In this document: one piece after another, positions 18,682 through 27,750 of the stretch
Position numbering within the stretch: position 1 is the stretch's first letter
Layout of the letters: each line of letters opens with the position of its first letter
Assembly: GCA_021847105.1 (NCBI GenBank)
Contig: JAJZUT010000003.1
Span: 124,001 to 188,000 of the forward strand
DNA length: 64,000 nucleotides
Direction: 5' to 3'
Source: Pseudomonadota bacterium
GTDB taxonomy: Bacteria > Pseudomonadota > Gammaproteobacteria > Steroidobacterales > Steroidobacteraceae
The notes under the pieces: model-generated
What the model was told of the DNA's origin: nothing
The model's database searches: none
Seen by the model: only the letters and a program-made list of their open reading frames with translations
Made by a program: the position numbers and the translations under genes

Positions 18682-18708
18682 CCATAGTATTCATTCGAGG
18701 CCACAGCA

Positions 18709-19602
18709 TTGAGCACACCCGCGCACGCCACTTCCCCCGCAGCAGCCGCAGCGAGCAATCCGGATGTCTTCGCATTCGTGCAAGCGCTGGCTGCCGAGCT
18801 GTCCAAGGGGAAGGTGGAGCTGCCGAGCTTTCCCGACATCGCTATGCGCGTGCGCCAGGTGCTTGCCGATGACGAGGTGACGCAGGAAAAAGTCGTGCGC
18901 GTGGTGGGCTCGGAGCCCATGCTCGCCGCGCGGCTGCTGCAGATCGCCAATTCCGCTGCGATCAATTTCACGGGCCGGCCGATCACCGAGCTGCGTGGTG
19001 CGATCGCGCGCCTGGGCTTCAACATGGTCCGCAGCGCAGCGATTGCCTTCGCAATTTCGCAGCTGAAGAAGAGCGACGGACTGAAGGGCCTCGAGCAGCC
19101 GCTCGATGACCTGTGGCATGCGAGCGCCTCGGTCGCCGCCATGTCTTACGTGGTCGCCAAGCGATTCAGCCGCGTCAATCCCGACACCGCCATGCTCGCG
19201 GGGCTGCTGCACGGCATCGGCAAGCTCTACATTCTGACGCGCGTCACCAGCTACCCCAGTCTGCTCAGCGACCCTGCCGTGTACAGCTCCATCGTTCGCG
19301 ACTGGCACGCGTCGATTGCAAAGGCGCTGCTCGAGAACTGGGATATGGCCGACGAGATCGTTGCCGCGGTGAGCGAATACGAGGATATGGATCGCACCCA
19401 CGCCGGGCCGCCCGACCTCACCGACGTGCTCACAGTCAGTCAGCTGCTCAGCGCATTCAAGGAGCATCCCGAGACGATCGAGCTGAACATGCACGACGTG
19501 GTCGCCTGCCGCAAGCTGCAGATCGATGCGGCCGGCTATCAGAAGCTGATCGAGGAGTGCGAACACGAAATTCATGCCCTGCGCGAGGCCCTCGGCGTGT
19601 GA
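18709..19602 (+). CDS. HDOD domain signalling protein (first of tandem pair)
   Basis: A 297-residue protein. After a low-complexity start, the HDOD domain spans about 30-230: LPSFPDIAMRVRQVL, the core LLQIANSAAINF, LRGAIARLGFNMVRSAAIAFAI and GLLHGIGKLYILT, where the catalytic HD of HD-GYP/HD domains is HG, so no hydrolase activity is expected. HDOD proteins are signalling scaffolds, some in motility and c-di-GMP pathways. It starts at TTG 18709 with GAGG upstream; no better start lies in the gap after cheB. It is homologous to the next gene along its full length. Confidence 0.9.
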   Translation: MSTPAHATSPAAAAASNPDVFAFVQALAAELSKGKVELPSFPDIAMRVRQVLADDEVTQEKVVRVVGSEPMLAARLLQIANSAAINFTGRPITELRGAIARLGFNMVRSAAIAFAISQLKKSDGLKGLEQPLDDLWHASASVAAMSYVVAKRFSRVNPDTAMLAGLLHGIGKLYILTRVTSYPSLLSDPAVYSSIVRDWHASIAKALLENWDMADEIVAAVSEYEDMDRTHAGPPDLTDVLTVSQLLSAFKEHPETIELNMHDVVACRKLQIDAAGYQKLIEECEHEIHALREALGV

Positions 19603-19628
19603 TCCCCAGTGAACGTGACAACACGCCC

Positions 19629-20525
19629 ATGCAGCCGCAACTGACAGCTGAAACCGCACCCAGCCGCGCCAACACCAGCACCGAGCAGGACATCGCGTTC
19701 GGCTTCGTGCGCGAGCTCGCCGCCGAACTCTCCGGCGGTAAAGTCGAGCTGCCAGGCTTCCCGCACATCGTCATGCGCGTGCAGCGCGTGCTCAGCGATC
19801 CCGGCGCGGACCTCGATCGAATCGTCCGGGTCATCGGTGGTGAGCCTGTGCTCGCGACCCAACTGGTGCGCATCGCCAATTCGGTCGCTCTGAACCCCGG
19901 TGGAACCCCGGTTACGGACCTGCGCACGGCGGTGGCGCGGGTGGGCCTTGACACCGTGCGCTCTGCAACGATCGCGTTCGCGGTCCGCCAGTTGCGCCAG
20001 GCACCGGCTCTGCGCGGCCTCGAGGGTCGGCTGGGCGAGCTGTGGAAGCGCAGCGTGCAGATTGCCAGTCTGAGTTTCGTCGTCGCCCGCCGGATGACGC
20101 GGGTCATGGCCGACACCGCACTCCTGTGTGGGTTGCTGCAGGGCGTCGGCCGGCTCTACATCCTCACCCGCGCGAGCGGGCACCGCTCATTGTTTCAGGA
20201 CGAGGCTGCCTATGCGGCCATTGAGCGCGGCTGGCACCTGAGCATCGCGGCCGCCTTGCTCGAGAACTGGGGCATGGCCGATGAGATCGTGCAGGCGGTA
20301 CAAGAATCGGAGAATCACGAGCGCGAGGCGCGCGGTCCGGCGACCTTGGCCGACGTGCTGCTCCTTGGGACGCTGCTCGCCGATCTCGATGAACCGGTGA
20401 GCCTGAGCGCCCGCTTGGAAGCGGCCAAGCCCCTGCAGCGGCTGCAGATCGACGCAGCCACCTGCGAAGGTCTGCTCGAGGAGTCTGCCCAGGAGATCGC
20501 CGCGCTACGCTCGGCGCTCGGCTGA
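19629..20525 (+). CDS. HDOD domain signalling protein (second of tandem pair)
   Basis: A 298-residue paralogue of the preceding protein, in the same order: GGKVELPGFPHIVMRVQRVL, LVRIANSVALNPGG, LRTAVARVGLDTVRSATIAF, LLQGVGRLYILT, SIAAALLENWGMADEIVQAV. The HD pair position is Q-G, so it is also non-catalytic. ATG 19629 was chosen; the much longer upstream frame merely overlaps the previous gene. Divergence between the copies is large enough to suggest an old duplication with distinct partners, possibly a heterodimer. Confidence 0.9.
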   Translation: MQPQLTAETAPSRANTSTEQDIAFGFVRELAAELSGGKVELPGFPHIVMRVQRVLSDPGADLDRIVRVIGGEPVLATQLVRIANSVALNPGGTPVTDLRTAVARVGLDTVRSATIAFAVRQLRQAPALRGLEGRLGELWKRSVQIASLSFVVARRMTRVMADTALLCGLLQGVGRLYILTRASGHRSLFQDEAAYAAIERGWHLSIAAALLENWGMADEIVQAVQESENHEREARGPATLADVLLLGTLLADLDEPVSLSARLEAAKPLQRLQIDAATCEGLLEESAQEIAALRSALG

Positions 20526-20739
20526 CCGACACGCGGCGCACTACATCTCAGGGTGAAATCAGACGCACGATGCTGCGCTTCTCGATCCGCCTGAGGAATT
20601 TCCCATGGTGACGAAGCACAGCGCGGCAAAACCGGACTGAGTCCGTTCGCCTAGGAGGTCCGTCTCCGGCCAATGGCAGCGCGTCGAGCAGTGTGTCGGA
20701 CGCGAAGTGCTGCGGTATGCATGCGGTGCGGCTACGCGC

Positions 20740-21225
20740 TTAAGCGGCGCCGAGCGCTCGGCCCGAACGCAGTGCGGCGACACCGTAGCCGCGTGGACCA
20801 TAGGTATCGACTCGAGTGGGCCGGCCGGTCAAAGCGCCCAGCAGGCTCTCGACCCGCTGCAAGCGAGCGGTGACCAGTACTCCATTGCGGTCGTTCAGTT
20901 CGCGGCAGCGCACCGCCCGGACCGCGCATTCGCGCAGTGACTCGGTGAGGCTACCGCTCGGATCACACCACGCCATGACCGCCTCGAGCCCGGCACGGTC
21001 CGAGGCAAAGCCGTGCAGCGCGCAGAGTGATCGGCGCTGCTCCTCCAGACGAGCCAGCGCCCCCATCCGCTCCTGCCGGGCGCGTGTCGTCCTTTCGATC
21101 TCCTGAATGTCCGAGCCCTCGAGGATGTGGCCTTCCCGGGTCAGCAATTGCTCCAGTTCAACGAGCAACGCCGCCTCGTCACGAAACAGCTCCGTCAGAT
21201 GCTCCCGGCAGACCCCCTGATCCAT
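20740..21225 (-). CDS. flgN: FlgN, export chaperone for FlgK and FlgL
   Basis: Cytoplasmic chaperone that keeps the hook-filament junction proteins FlgK and FlgL export-competent. 161 residues, largely helical, with LTELFRDEAALLVELEQLLTR at the N-terminus and LRECAVRAVRCRELNDRNGVLVTARLQRVESLL, both typical of FlgN. It lies three bases after flgM and is transcribed with it. The 214 bases between its stop and the HDOD gene hold no gene that I can see, only a short palindrome (CGGACTGAGTCCG at 20633). Confidence 0.85.
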   Translation of the reverse strand: MDQGVCREHLTELFRDEAALLVELEQLLTREGHILEGSDIQEIERTTRARQERMGALARLEEQRRSLCALHGFASDRAGLEAVMAWCDPSGSLTESLRECAVRAVRCRELNDRNGVLVTARLQRVESLLGALTGRPTRVDTYGPRGYGVAALRSGRALGAA

Positions 21226-21228
21226 CGA

Positions 21229-21558
21229 TCAACCTCCGCGCAGCTGCGCGAGCGACTGCTCGAACTGCATCAACTGGTTCGCCACGGTGCCCGGCTGCAC
21301 GCTGTACGTGCCGTTATCAATCGCACTCTGGAACTGGGTCACCCGCGCTGCATCGACGGCCGGCAACGAACGCAGATGCTGCGCAAGACCGGACAGCAGG
21401 CTCGCCGAACCGGTGATGTGAACGTCGGAACCGCCGGCCGCCGCAGAGGGTGTGGATCCAGAGCTCTGAGTGCTCGCCGTCTCCGGCGCGCGTCGCGCAC
21501 TGCCACCACCCTCAACCGTCGGCGAGGCTCCGCTTAAGCCATTGATTTTGTTGGACAT
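21229..21558 (-). CDS. flgM: FlgM, anti-sigma28 factor
   Basis: Binds FliA until the hook is complete, then is exported. 109 residues: MSNKINGLSG start, a disordered Ser/Gly/Ala-rich N-terminal half, and the conserved C-terminal FliA-binding helices (ARVTQFQSAIDNGTYSVQPG, VANQLMQFEQSL). ATG 21558 has AGGAGA seven bases upstream; a GTG one codon earlier is less likely. It is transcribed from its own sigma28 promoter. Confidence 0.92.
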   Translation of the reverse strand: MSNKINGLSGASPTVEGGGSARRAPETASTQSSGSTPSAAAGGSDVHITGSASLLSGLAQHLRSLPAVDAARVTQFQSAIDNGTYSVQPGTVANQLMQFEQSLAQLRGG

Positions 21559-21587
21559 CACTGCTCTCCTGGAGCGCCTTTGGTTCG

Positions 21588-21614
21588 ATATCGGCCCCCT
21601 CGCGGGAAACTTTA
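21588..21614 (-). promoter_or_regulatory. sigma28 promoter of flgMN, -35 overlapping the flgA stop
   Basis: Minus-strand TAAA-N15-GCCGATAT matches the FliA consensus at 11 of 12 positions with exact spacing. The TAAA contains the TAA stop codon of flgA. It ends 30 bases before the flgM ATG. A FliA-dependent anti-FliA factor is the classic feedback arrangement. Confidence 0.8.
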
Positions 21615-22343
21615 GGGTGATACATAAACCACGTGAGAGCCGCCAACCGTTCCCTGCACCACCTTCTTGGAGGCGGGATTCTGCACCCGGATCAGCTGTC
21701 CGTAGCGCCCGTCCTGCAGCGCGACGCCGCTGGCACGGACGCGGATCCCGCCGATCGAGGCGACCAAGGTGACCTGCTGACCCTGCCGCACCATGAAGTC
21801 CGCTAGCAGATCACTGGTGTGCAGCACCGCGCCTGCCGGCATCGGATGTCGCAGCGTGCTGCGCCCGAGCAGTGCCAGATCCGTCACGTAACCAGCGGCC
21901 ACGCCCGAAACCATCCGGGTCTCGGGCAATAGATCCGCCGTGGTGAGTCGAGCACCGGCCTGCTCGGGCTGGCGCAGCGCCCAGACGTGCAGGCGCGAGG
22001 CGATGCTGACCGGCACATAAATCGTCCAATCCGCACCCGTATGACAGCCAACCGCCACCGACATATTAGCCTGCAGCCGCGCGCCCGACAGCAAGGCTGC
22101 CTCGAGCGGCCCCGCGCACCGCGCCAGGCGCAAGCGAGGATCGAGATGACTGGCGCGGACCACCACCCCCGTCTCACCCGGCGGCATCTGTCCCTGCACG
22201 AACTGTTCGGCAGCCTGACGGATGCTCGCGATGGGCTCTACCGCCGCGCTCGCGATACCCAGTATCGCCAAACTCAGTGTGGCAAACAACACCGCCGCAC
22301 GGTGCGGGCGCGGGCGACGGGAAATTGACGCGATCGTATTCAT
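21612..22343 (-). CDS. flgA: FlgA, flagellar P-ring assembly chaperone
   Basis: Periplasmic chaperone for FlgI assembly into the P ring. A signal peptide (AAVLFATLSLAILGIASAAV) follows a basic N-terminus. The SAF/FlgA domain is visible with VRASHLDPRLRLARC, VGCHTGADWTIYVPVSI, HVWALRQPEQAG, LLADFMVRQGQQVTLVAS and a VASIGGIRVRASGVALQDG tail. 243 residues from ATG 22343, normal length. The upstream open frame adds 11 residues that do not look like a signal. Divergent from flgB. Confidence 0.9.
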   Translation of the reverse strand: MNTIASISRRPRPHRAAVLFATLSLAILGIASAAVEPIASIRQAAEQFVQGQMPPGETGVVVRASHLDPRLRLARCAGPLEAALLSGARLQANMSVAVGCHTGADWTIYVPVSIASRLHVWALRQPEQAGARLTTADLLPETRMVSGVAAGYVTDLALLGRSTLRHPMPAGAVLHTSDLLADFMVRQGQQVTLVASIGGIRVRASGVALQDGRYGQLIRVQNPASKKVVQGTVGGSHVVYVSP

Positions 22344-22355
22344 GACCGGATACCA

Positions 22356-22371
22356 TGCAATCCACGGGCCA
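22356..22371 (-). promoter_or_regulatory. Possible sigma54 promoter of flgA
   Basis: Minus-strand TGGCCCG-TGGA-TTGCA differs from the RpoN consensus by one base and has correct GG-GC spacing. The predicted start is about 2 bases from the assigned ATG (22343), so either flgA is nearly leaderless, the start codon lies downstream, or the match is chance. Confidence 0.35.
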
Positions 22372-22546
22372 GACACCGCGCCCCACTCAAGCCTGGCCCC
22401 CTCCCGCCGTTACCCCTTTAGCGCCGCTCTGTATGCCGGCCGTTCTGCCACCGGGCGGCAACCGCGTGCCGCCATGGCGTGATGTGCGTCACATTCCAGA
22501 CGCCCCTAACGCCCAAATTCCGGCGCAATGCCCCCGCACAGCCGCC

Positions 22547-22562
22547 TGGCACGCCTCTTGCT
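22547..22562 (+). promoter_or_regulatory. sigma54 promoter of the flgB operon
   Basis: TGGCACG-CCTC-TTGCT is a perfect match to the RpoN consensus TGGCACG-N4-TTGCW with the -24 GG and -12 GC 12 bases apart. Predicted start near 22573, about 28 bases before the flgB ATG. Activation by a FleQ/FlrC-type enhancer-binding protein is expected, but its gene is not in the window. Confidence 0.85.
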
Positions 22563-22600
22563 GCATCTCGGCCAGGTTTCCACAGCGCCGGTTTTCCGAC

Positions 22601-23035
22601 ATGCCTTTCAACCTCAACGCGTACCTCGGCATTCAGCCCGATGCGCTGCAAGTATTCGCGCAGCGCGCCAACGTGCTGGCCGCGAACCTCGCCAATGCCG
22701 ACACCCCAGGCTACAAGGCACGCGACATTGATTTCCGTGCAGCACTCGCGGCTGCCGAGCCGCAAACCCCAACCGGAAACACCGCCGCACCCGGCAACGT
22801 GCAGATGCTGACGACGAACCCGCTCGATGTCACCGCAACCTCCGCCGCCGGCACCGTATCGACCGCACAGTTCCTCAAATATCGGATTCCCCTCGCCCCC
22901 TCGATCGACGGCAACACCGTCAGCTCACAGCTCGAGGAAGCGAAATTCGCGCAGAACACGGTCCGCTACCAGGCCGCGCTCAACTTTCTCGAACAGCGCT
23001 TCCGCGATCTGAACACCGCGATCACCGGCCAGTAA
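22601..23035 (+). CDS. flgB: FlgB, proximal rod protein
   Basis: Rod subunit of the flagellar basal body, exported by the type III apparatus. It has an N-terminal coiled coil with RANVLAANLANADTPGYKARDIDF and a C-terminal helix (RYQAALNFLEQRFRDLNTAI). 144 residues from ATG 22601, which fits family length and the upstream sigma54 promoter. The frame is open upstream through the promoter, so the longer reading was not used. First gene of the flgBCDEFGHIJKL unit. Confidence 0.95.
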   Translation: MPFNLNAYLGIQPDALQVFAQRANVLAANLANADTPGYKARDIDFRAALAAAEPQTPTGNTAAPGNVQMLTTNPLDVTATSAAGTVSTAQFLKYRIPLAPSIDGNTVSSQLEEAKFAQNTVRYQAALNFLEQRFRDLNTAITGQ

Positions 23036-23067
23036 ACCCCTTCACTTCACGACCCGGCAGGCACCTC

Positions 23068-23502
23068 ATGGCTCTCTTCAACATCTTCAACATCGCCGGC
23101 TCCGGCATGTCCGCCGAGTCGGTTCGCCTGAACACTGTTGCCAGTAACCTTGCCAACGCCGGCAGCGTCAGCAGCAACCCGAACACTGTCTACAAAGCGC
23201 GCTACCCCGTGTTCCAGGCGGTACAGTCCGCGCTCGCCGGCGGACAGTCGCTGACGACTCAGGCAGCGAATGCCTCGGTTGCCGTCACGGGCATCGTACA
23301 AAGCAACGCCCCTGCAACCGCGCGCTACGAACCCGGCAACCCCATGGCCGACGCCAAGGGTTACGTCTACGCCTCCAACGTGAACGTCGTCCAGCAGATG
23401 GTCGACATGATCTCCGCCTCACGCTCCTATCAAAACGATGCGCAGGTCATGAATACCTCCAAAACGCTCATGGTCGACACCCTGAAACTCGCTCAGATCT
23501 GA
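23068..23502 (+). CDS. flgC: FlgC, proximal rod protein
   Basis: 144 residues, with the axial-protein N-terminus (IAGSGMSAESVRLNTVASNL) followed by an ANAGSVSSNPNTVYKARYP segment typical of FlgC. The C-terminal MVDMISASRSYQNDAQVMNT is the conserved axial-family signature. It lies between flgB and flgD. Confidence 0.95.
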   Translation: MALFNIFNIAGSGMSAESVRLNTVASNLANAGSVSSNPNTVYKARYPVFQAVQSALAGGQSLTTQAANASVAVTGIVQSNAPATARYEPGNPMADAKGYVYASNVNVVQQMVDMISASRSYQNDAQVMNTSKTLMVDTLKLAQI

Positions 23503-23534
23503 CCTCGAAACCCTCCGAACCCCGGACACTCCTC

Positions 23535-24233
23535 ATGTCATACAATTCAATCAGCGCATATGCCGCACAATCCGCCGCGGCGGCGGCGGCGGCGGCCAGC
23601 AGCGCCTCCAGCGCCTCAGCGGGCAGCGCCAACAGCAACCTCGCTCTGACGCAGAGCGACTTTCTGCAACTGCTCACCACCCAGCTGCAGAACCAGGATC
23701 CGACGCAGCCGACCAATCCCAGCCAGTTCGTCAATGAATTCGCCGCCCTCAGCGAGGTAAGCGGCATCAGCAGCATGTCCAATTCGATCGGCAGCCTCAC
23801 CAGCTCGATGTCCTCATCGCAGCTCGTCAACGGCGCCAACCTGATCGGGCATTCCGTCATCGCCTCGGGAACCTCCGCAGCCCTGACTGCCGGCGGCAGC
23901 ATCACCGGCGTCGTCAGCCCGCCCGCCGGCGCCACCTCACTCACGGTGCAGGTCACCGACTCGAGCGGCCAGCTCATCAACACCTTCTCCGTTCCCGCCA
24001 CCGGCAGCAGCACCGCGTTCACCTGGAATGGCACCACATCCTCGGGCGCGGCCGCACCCGCCGGCGTGTACAACTTCTCGGTCGCGGCGAACAGCAACGG
24101 AACCCAGACATCGCTCACCCCATTGCTCGCGTACAAGGTCAACAGCATCACGCTCGACCCCACGACGAACAGCCTCACCCTCAATACCGACGGCGGCGCC
24201 GTGCCGATGAGCGCCGTCAACCAGGTCATGTAA
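23535..24233 (+). CDS. flgD: FlgD, hook cap/scaffold protein
   Basis: Hook-assembly scaffold that caps the growing hook. The N-terminal half has an Ala/Ser-rich low-complexity start and the signature SDFLQLLTTQLQNQDPTQP, then EFAALSEVSGI. The C-terminal half is a FlgD Ig-like/Tudor-type domain (VQVTDSSGQLINTFSVPATG, FTWNGTTSSGAAAPAGVY). 232 residues, normal. Confidence 0.93.
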   Translation: MSYNSISAYAAQSAAAAAAAASSASSASAGSANSNLALTQSDFLQLLTTQLQNQDPTQPTNPSQFVNEFAALSEVSGISSMSNSIGSLTSSMSSSQLVNGANLIGHSVIASGTSAALTAGGSITGVVSPPAGATSLTVQVTDSSGQLINTFSVPATGSSTAFTWNGTTSSGAAAPAGVYNFSVAANSNGTQTSLTPLLAYKVNSITLDPTTNSLTLNTDGGAVPMSAVNQVM

Positions 24234-24244
24234 GGAGCCGCCGC

Positions 24245-25468
24245 ATGCCTTTCGCACTCGCTCTCTCCGGCATCAATGCCGCCAATACCGACCTCAACAC
24301 CACTGCGAACAACATCGCGAACGTGAATACGGTCGGGTTCAAGTCATCCCGCGCGGAATTCTCCAGCCTCTATGCCCAGACCCAGCAGGGTGATGCACTT
24401 ACCACCGTCGGCAACGGCGTTGCGGTCTCAACGATCGCGCAGCAGTTCACGCAGGGAAACATCAACACGACCTCGAACAACCTGGATCTGGCGCTCAGCG
24501 GCAACGGCTTCTTCGTCGTAAGCAAGAACGGCGCCCTGTCCTACACACGAAACGGCGCCTTCCAGGTCGACCAAAACGGCTATCTGGTCACCGCATCCGG
24601 CGACCGGGTTCAGGGCTATCAGCCATTGGCCAATGGCGGCTTCAATACCGGCGGACTGAGCGATCTGCAGCTGTCCACTGCGCAAGTGGCGCCGCAAGCC
24701 ACCAGCACGGCGAAAATGACCCTCAATCTTCCATCGAATGCGACCGCCCCGACGACGACACCGCTGACCCCTAGCGACTCGACGAGCTACAACAACACGA
24801 CCTCTCTCACGGTATACGACTCCGTGGGCGCGGCGCATACGGCCCAGGTGTACTTCGTTAAAGGCGCCACCACCAGCACGAGCAGCGCCTGGAATGCCTC
24901 GCTGTATGTGGACGGAAACTTGGTCGGCACGCCCCAGACCCTGACCTATTCAAGCTCGGGCACACTGACCTCCCCGGCCAACGGCGCAGTCAATTTCGGT
25001 TCGTATAACCCCACGACGGGCGCGAGCCCGATGAACATCACGTTCAATTTCGGCACCTCCACCCAGTACGGCAATTCGTTCGCGGTGAATGCCATCTCGC
25101 AGAACGGCTACACTACCGGCAATCTGACTGGCATCAACATCAGCCCCTCGGGCGTGGTGCAGGCGAATTTCACCAACGGGCAGTCGACGACGCTCGGCCA
25201 GGTCGCGCTCGCGAACTTCGCCAATCCTCAGGGTCTGGCACAGACCAGCAATACCCAATGGCTGCAGACCTACTCCTCGGGCGCCGCCGTCAACGGCGTC
25301 GGTGGCACTTCCGGCTTCGGCACCATCCAGTCCGGTGCGCTCGAGCAATCGAACGTGAACGTCACTGCCGAGCTCGTCAACATGATCACTGCGAGTCGTA
25401 ATTTCCAGGCCAATTCGCAAATGATCAACACGGCGAATCAGGACACCCAGGCCATCCTGAGGATCTGA
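24245..25468 (+). CDS. flgE: FlgE, flagellar hook protein
   Basis: Hook subunit, 407 residues. It has the N-terminal axial signature ALSGINAANTDLNTTANNIA, the GLNTVGFKSSRAEF-type motif (ANVNTVGFKSSRAEFSSLY), a variable central domain and the C-terminal ELVNMITASRNFQANSQMIN. It is within the usual FlgE range. Eleven bases after flgD. Confidence 0.95.
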   Translation: MPFALALSGINAANTDLNTTANNIANVNTVGFKSSRAEFSSLYAQTQQGDALTTVGNGVAVSTIAQQFTQGNINTTSNNLDLALSGNGFFVVSKNGALSYTRNGAFQVDQNGYLVTASGDRVQGYQPLANGGFNTGGLSDLQLSTAQVAPQATSTAKMTLNLPSNATAPTTTPLTPSDSTSYNNTTSLTVYDSVGAAHTAQVYFVKGATTSTSSAWNASLYVDGNLVGTPQTLTYSSSGTLTSPANGAVNFGSYNPTTGASPMNITFNFGTSTQYGNSFAVNAISQNGYTTGNLTGINISPSGVVQANFTNGQSTTLGQVALANFANPQGLAQTSNTQWLQTYSSGAAVNGVGGTSGFGTIQSGALEQSNVNVTAELVNMITASRNFQANSQMINTANQDTQAILRI

Positions 25469-25493
25469 TCGCGCCGCCACCTGAGAACCACAC

Positions 25494-26234
25494 GTGAACA
25501 AGTCGCTGTACGTGGCCATGACCGGCGCCCAGGAGCTCCTGAACGCCCAGGCCGTCAACAACTTCAACCTGGCGAACGCCAACACCGTCGGGTTCAAGGC
25601 GGAGCTGTCGGCCTTTCAGAGTCAGGCAGTACTCGGCAGCGGCTATCCGTCCCGGGTTTACGCCACGAACAACACCACCGGCTGGAACAGCGCCTCCGGA
25701 TCGATGATCACGACCGGACGGCCGCTCGATGTGGCCGTTCAGGGCCCGGGATTCATCGCGGTGCAGGGCCCGAACGGCAAGGAAGCTTACACGCGCAATG
25801 GCGACTTGCACGTCGAGGCAAGCGGCATGCTCGTCACCAGCACCGGGCAGCTGGTGCTCGGCGACAGCGGTCCGATCAGCGTGCCTCCGAGCTCCTCGGT
25901 CAAGATCGGTGCCGATGGCACCGTCTCGGTCGTGCCACTTGGCCAGACGCCCGACACCCTTGCCGCCGTCGGGCGGATCAAGCTGGTCAATCCGCCGGTG
26001 GCGAGCCTGGTGCGCCAACCGGACGGCCTGTTCGCCATGGCGAACGGCAGCACCGCCCCGGCGGACGCCTCGGTGAAGCTTGCTTCCGGCGTGCTCGAAT
26101 CAAGCAACGTGGATGTGGCCGACGCCATGGTGCACATGATTGACCTCGCCCGCAGCTTCGACCTGCAGGTGAAGGTCATGAAGAGCGATAAGAGCAATTC
26201 GGCGGCCGCCAGCCAGCTGCTGCAACCCGGTTAA
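25494..26234 (+). CDS. flgF: FlgF, proximal rod protein
   Basis: 246-residue rod protein of the FlgE/FlgG family. It shows [34 protein letters not shown], a [16 protein letters not shown] segment and the C-terminal [22 protein letters not shown] start at 25494. Shorter than FlgG, as usual. Confidence 0.94.
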   Translation: MNKSLYVAMTGAQELLNAQAVNNFNLANANTVGFKAELSAFQSQAVLGSGYPSRVYATNNTTGWNSASGSMITTGRPLDVAVQGPGFIAVQGPNGKEAYTRNGDLHVEASGMLVTSTGQLVLGDSGPISVPPSSSVKIGADGTVSVVPLGQTPDTLAAVGRIKLVNPPVASLVRQPDGLFAMANGSTAPADASVKLASGVLESSNVDVADAMVHMIDLARSFDLQVKVMKSDKSNSAAASQLLQPG

Positions 26235-26260
26235 CGTCGCGACAGTACGAGGATCATATT

Positions 26261-27046
26261 ATGGACGCAGCATTGTGGGCCGCCAAAACCGGCCTTGACG
26301 CCCAGAACACCGAGATGTCGGTCATCGCCAACAATCTGGCGAACGTCAATACGACCGGATTCAAGCGCGATCGCGCGGTGTTCGAGGATCTGCTCTATCA
26401 GAACAAGGGACAGGTCGGCGCGAACACCACGCAATCGACCCAGTCCCCGTCCGGCGTGTCGATCGGCACGGGCGTGCGGCTGGTGGCGACCGAGAAAAAT
26501 TACAGCCAGGGCAGTCTCACCCAGACCGGCAACCCGCTCGACCTTGCCATCCAGGGACAGGGCTTTTTTCAGATCCAGATGCCCGACGGCACCCTCGCCT
26601 ATACCCGCGACGGCAGCTTCCAGGTGAACGCACAGGGGCAGATGGTGACCGCGAGCGGTTATGTCGTGCAGCCTGGCATCACGATCCCGCAAGGCGCGCA
26701 GAGCGTGACCATCGGCACCGATGGCACGGTGAGCGTGCAGCTCGCCGGTCAGTCGGCCCCCAGCCAGGTCGGCCAGGTGCAGCTGGCGAATTTCATCAAT
26801 CCGACCGGCCTGCAGCCGATCGGCAACAACCTGCTGGTGCAGTCTGCCTCGAGCGGCGCCCCCCAGACGGGCAGTCCGGGAACGAACGGGCTCGGCACCG
26901 TCGGTCAGGGAGAACTCGAGGCGTCGAATGTGAACGTCGTTCAGTCGCTGGTCGACATGATCGAGACGCAGCGCGCTTATGAGATGAACTCCAAGGCGAT
27001 CTCGACCGTCTCGCAGATGCTCCAGTACGCCACCCAGAACATGTGA
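26261..27046 (+). CDS. flgG: FlgG, distal rod protein
   Basis: Distal rod subunit, 261 residues. It shows [60 protein letters not shown] and the C-terminal [20 protein letters not shown]. The length and the sequence order are canonical for FlgG. ATG 26261 is 26 bases after flgF. Confidence 0.96.
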   Translation: MDAALWAAKTGLDAQNTEMSVIANNLANVNTTGFKRDRAVFEDLLYQNKGQVGANTTQSTQSPSGVSIGTGVRLVATEKNYSQGSLTQTGNPLDLAIQGQGFFQIQMPDGTLAYTRDGSFQVNAQGQMVTASGYVVQPGITIPQGAQSVTIGTDGTVSVQLAGQSAPSQVGQVQLANFINPTGLQPIGNNLLVQSASSGAPQTGSPGTNGLGTVGQGELEASNVNVVQSLVDMIETQRAYEMNSKAISTVSQMLQYATQNM

Positions 27047-27054
27047 GGAACTCC

Positions 27055-27738
27055 GTGATCGCTCATCGACGCTCTGTGCGAGTCGGGCTGGCGGCCCTCG
27101 CCGCGTGCATCCTGGCCGCCTGCGCCACGCATCGGAATCTGCGCTACGACCGCGCATTCGACGTGCCTGCAATGCCGACACCACCGCCCAATGGCGCCAT
27201 TTTCCATGCCGGCTACGACGGGGGCGGCCTGTTTGAGAACCCGACTGCGCACAACGTCGGCGATACGGTCACGGTGCTGCTCAACGAATCGACGGCCGCC
27301 TCGAACAAATCGGCGACCGACACGGCCAAGACGACCAAGGACTCGATGTCGGCCCCATCCCTGCTCGGCATTCCGCTGACCTTCCACGGCAACCAGGTGC
27401 TGGGCGGCTCGATCAACAACGCCAACACCTTCAGTGGGGCCGGCGACAGCACGCAGAGCGACAGTCTGGTCGGAGCCATCACGGTGACCGTCGTCAAGCG
27501 CCTACCGAACGGGAATCTCCTGGTACGCGGCCAGACCGAGATGCAGATCAATCAATCCGATGAGTATGTGCGTCTCGAGGGGGTCATTCGGCCGATCGAC
27601 ATCTCCTCAGCCGATACCATTTCGTCGCAGAAGGTCGCAGACGCGCGCATTGCGTACGGCCAGCGTGGCGCGCTCAGCGACGCGAACCGTCCCGGCCTGC
27701 TGGCGCGCTTCTTCAATCTGCCCTGGCTGCCCTTCTGA
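27055..27738 (+). CDS. flgH: FlgH, L-ring lipoprotein
   Basis: Outer-membrane L-ring subunit. It has a signal peptide with lipobox ILAAC and modified Cys at residue 23, then GAIFHAGYDGGGLFENPTAH, VGDTVTVLLNESTAASNKS, LVGAITVTVVKRLPNGNLLV and the C-terminal FNLPWLPF. Start set at GTG 27055 because GAGGA lies six bases before it; an in-frame GTG at 27043 overlaps the flgG stop. 227 residues. Confidence 0.94.
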   Translation: MIAHRRSVRVGLAALAACILAACATHRNLRYDRAFDVPAMPTPPPNGAIFHAGYDGGGLFENPTAHNVGDTVTVLLNESTAASNKSATDTAKTTKDSMSAPSLLGIPLTFHGNQVLGGSINNANTFSGAGDSTQSDSLVGAITVTVVKRLPNGNLLVRGQTEMQINQSDEYVRLEGVIRPIDISSADTISSQKVADARIAYGQRGALSDANRPGLLARFFNLPWLPF

Positions 27739-27750
27739 GACGGAGCACTC

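Noticed and set aside
20526..20739. Short open frame (about 11 codons) between the HDOD pair and flgN
   Set aside because: Too short, no clear ribosome site, no similarity that I can recognise.
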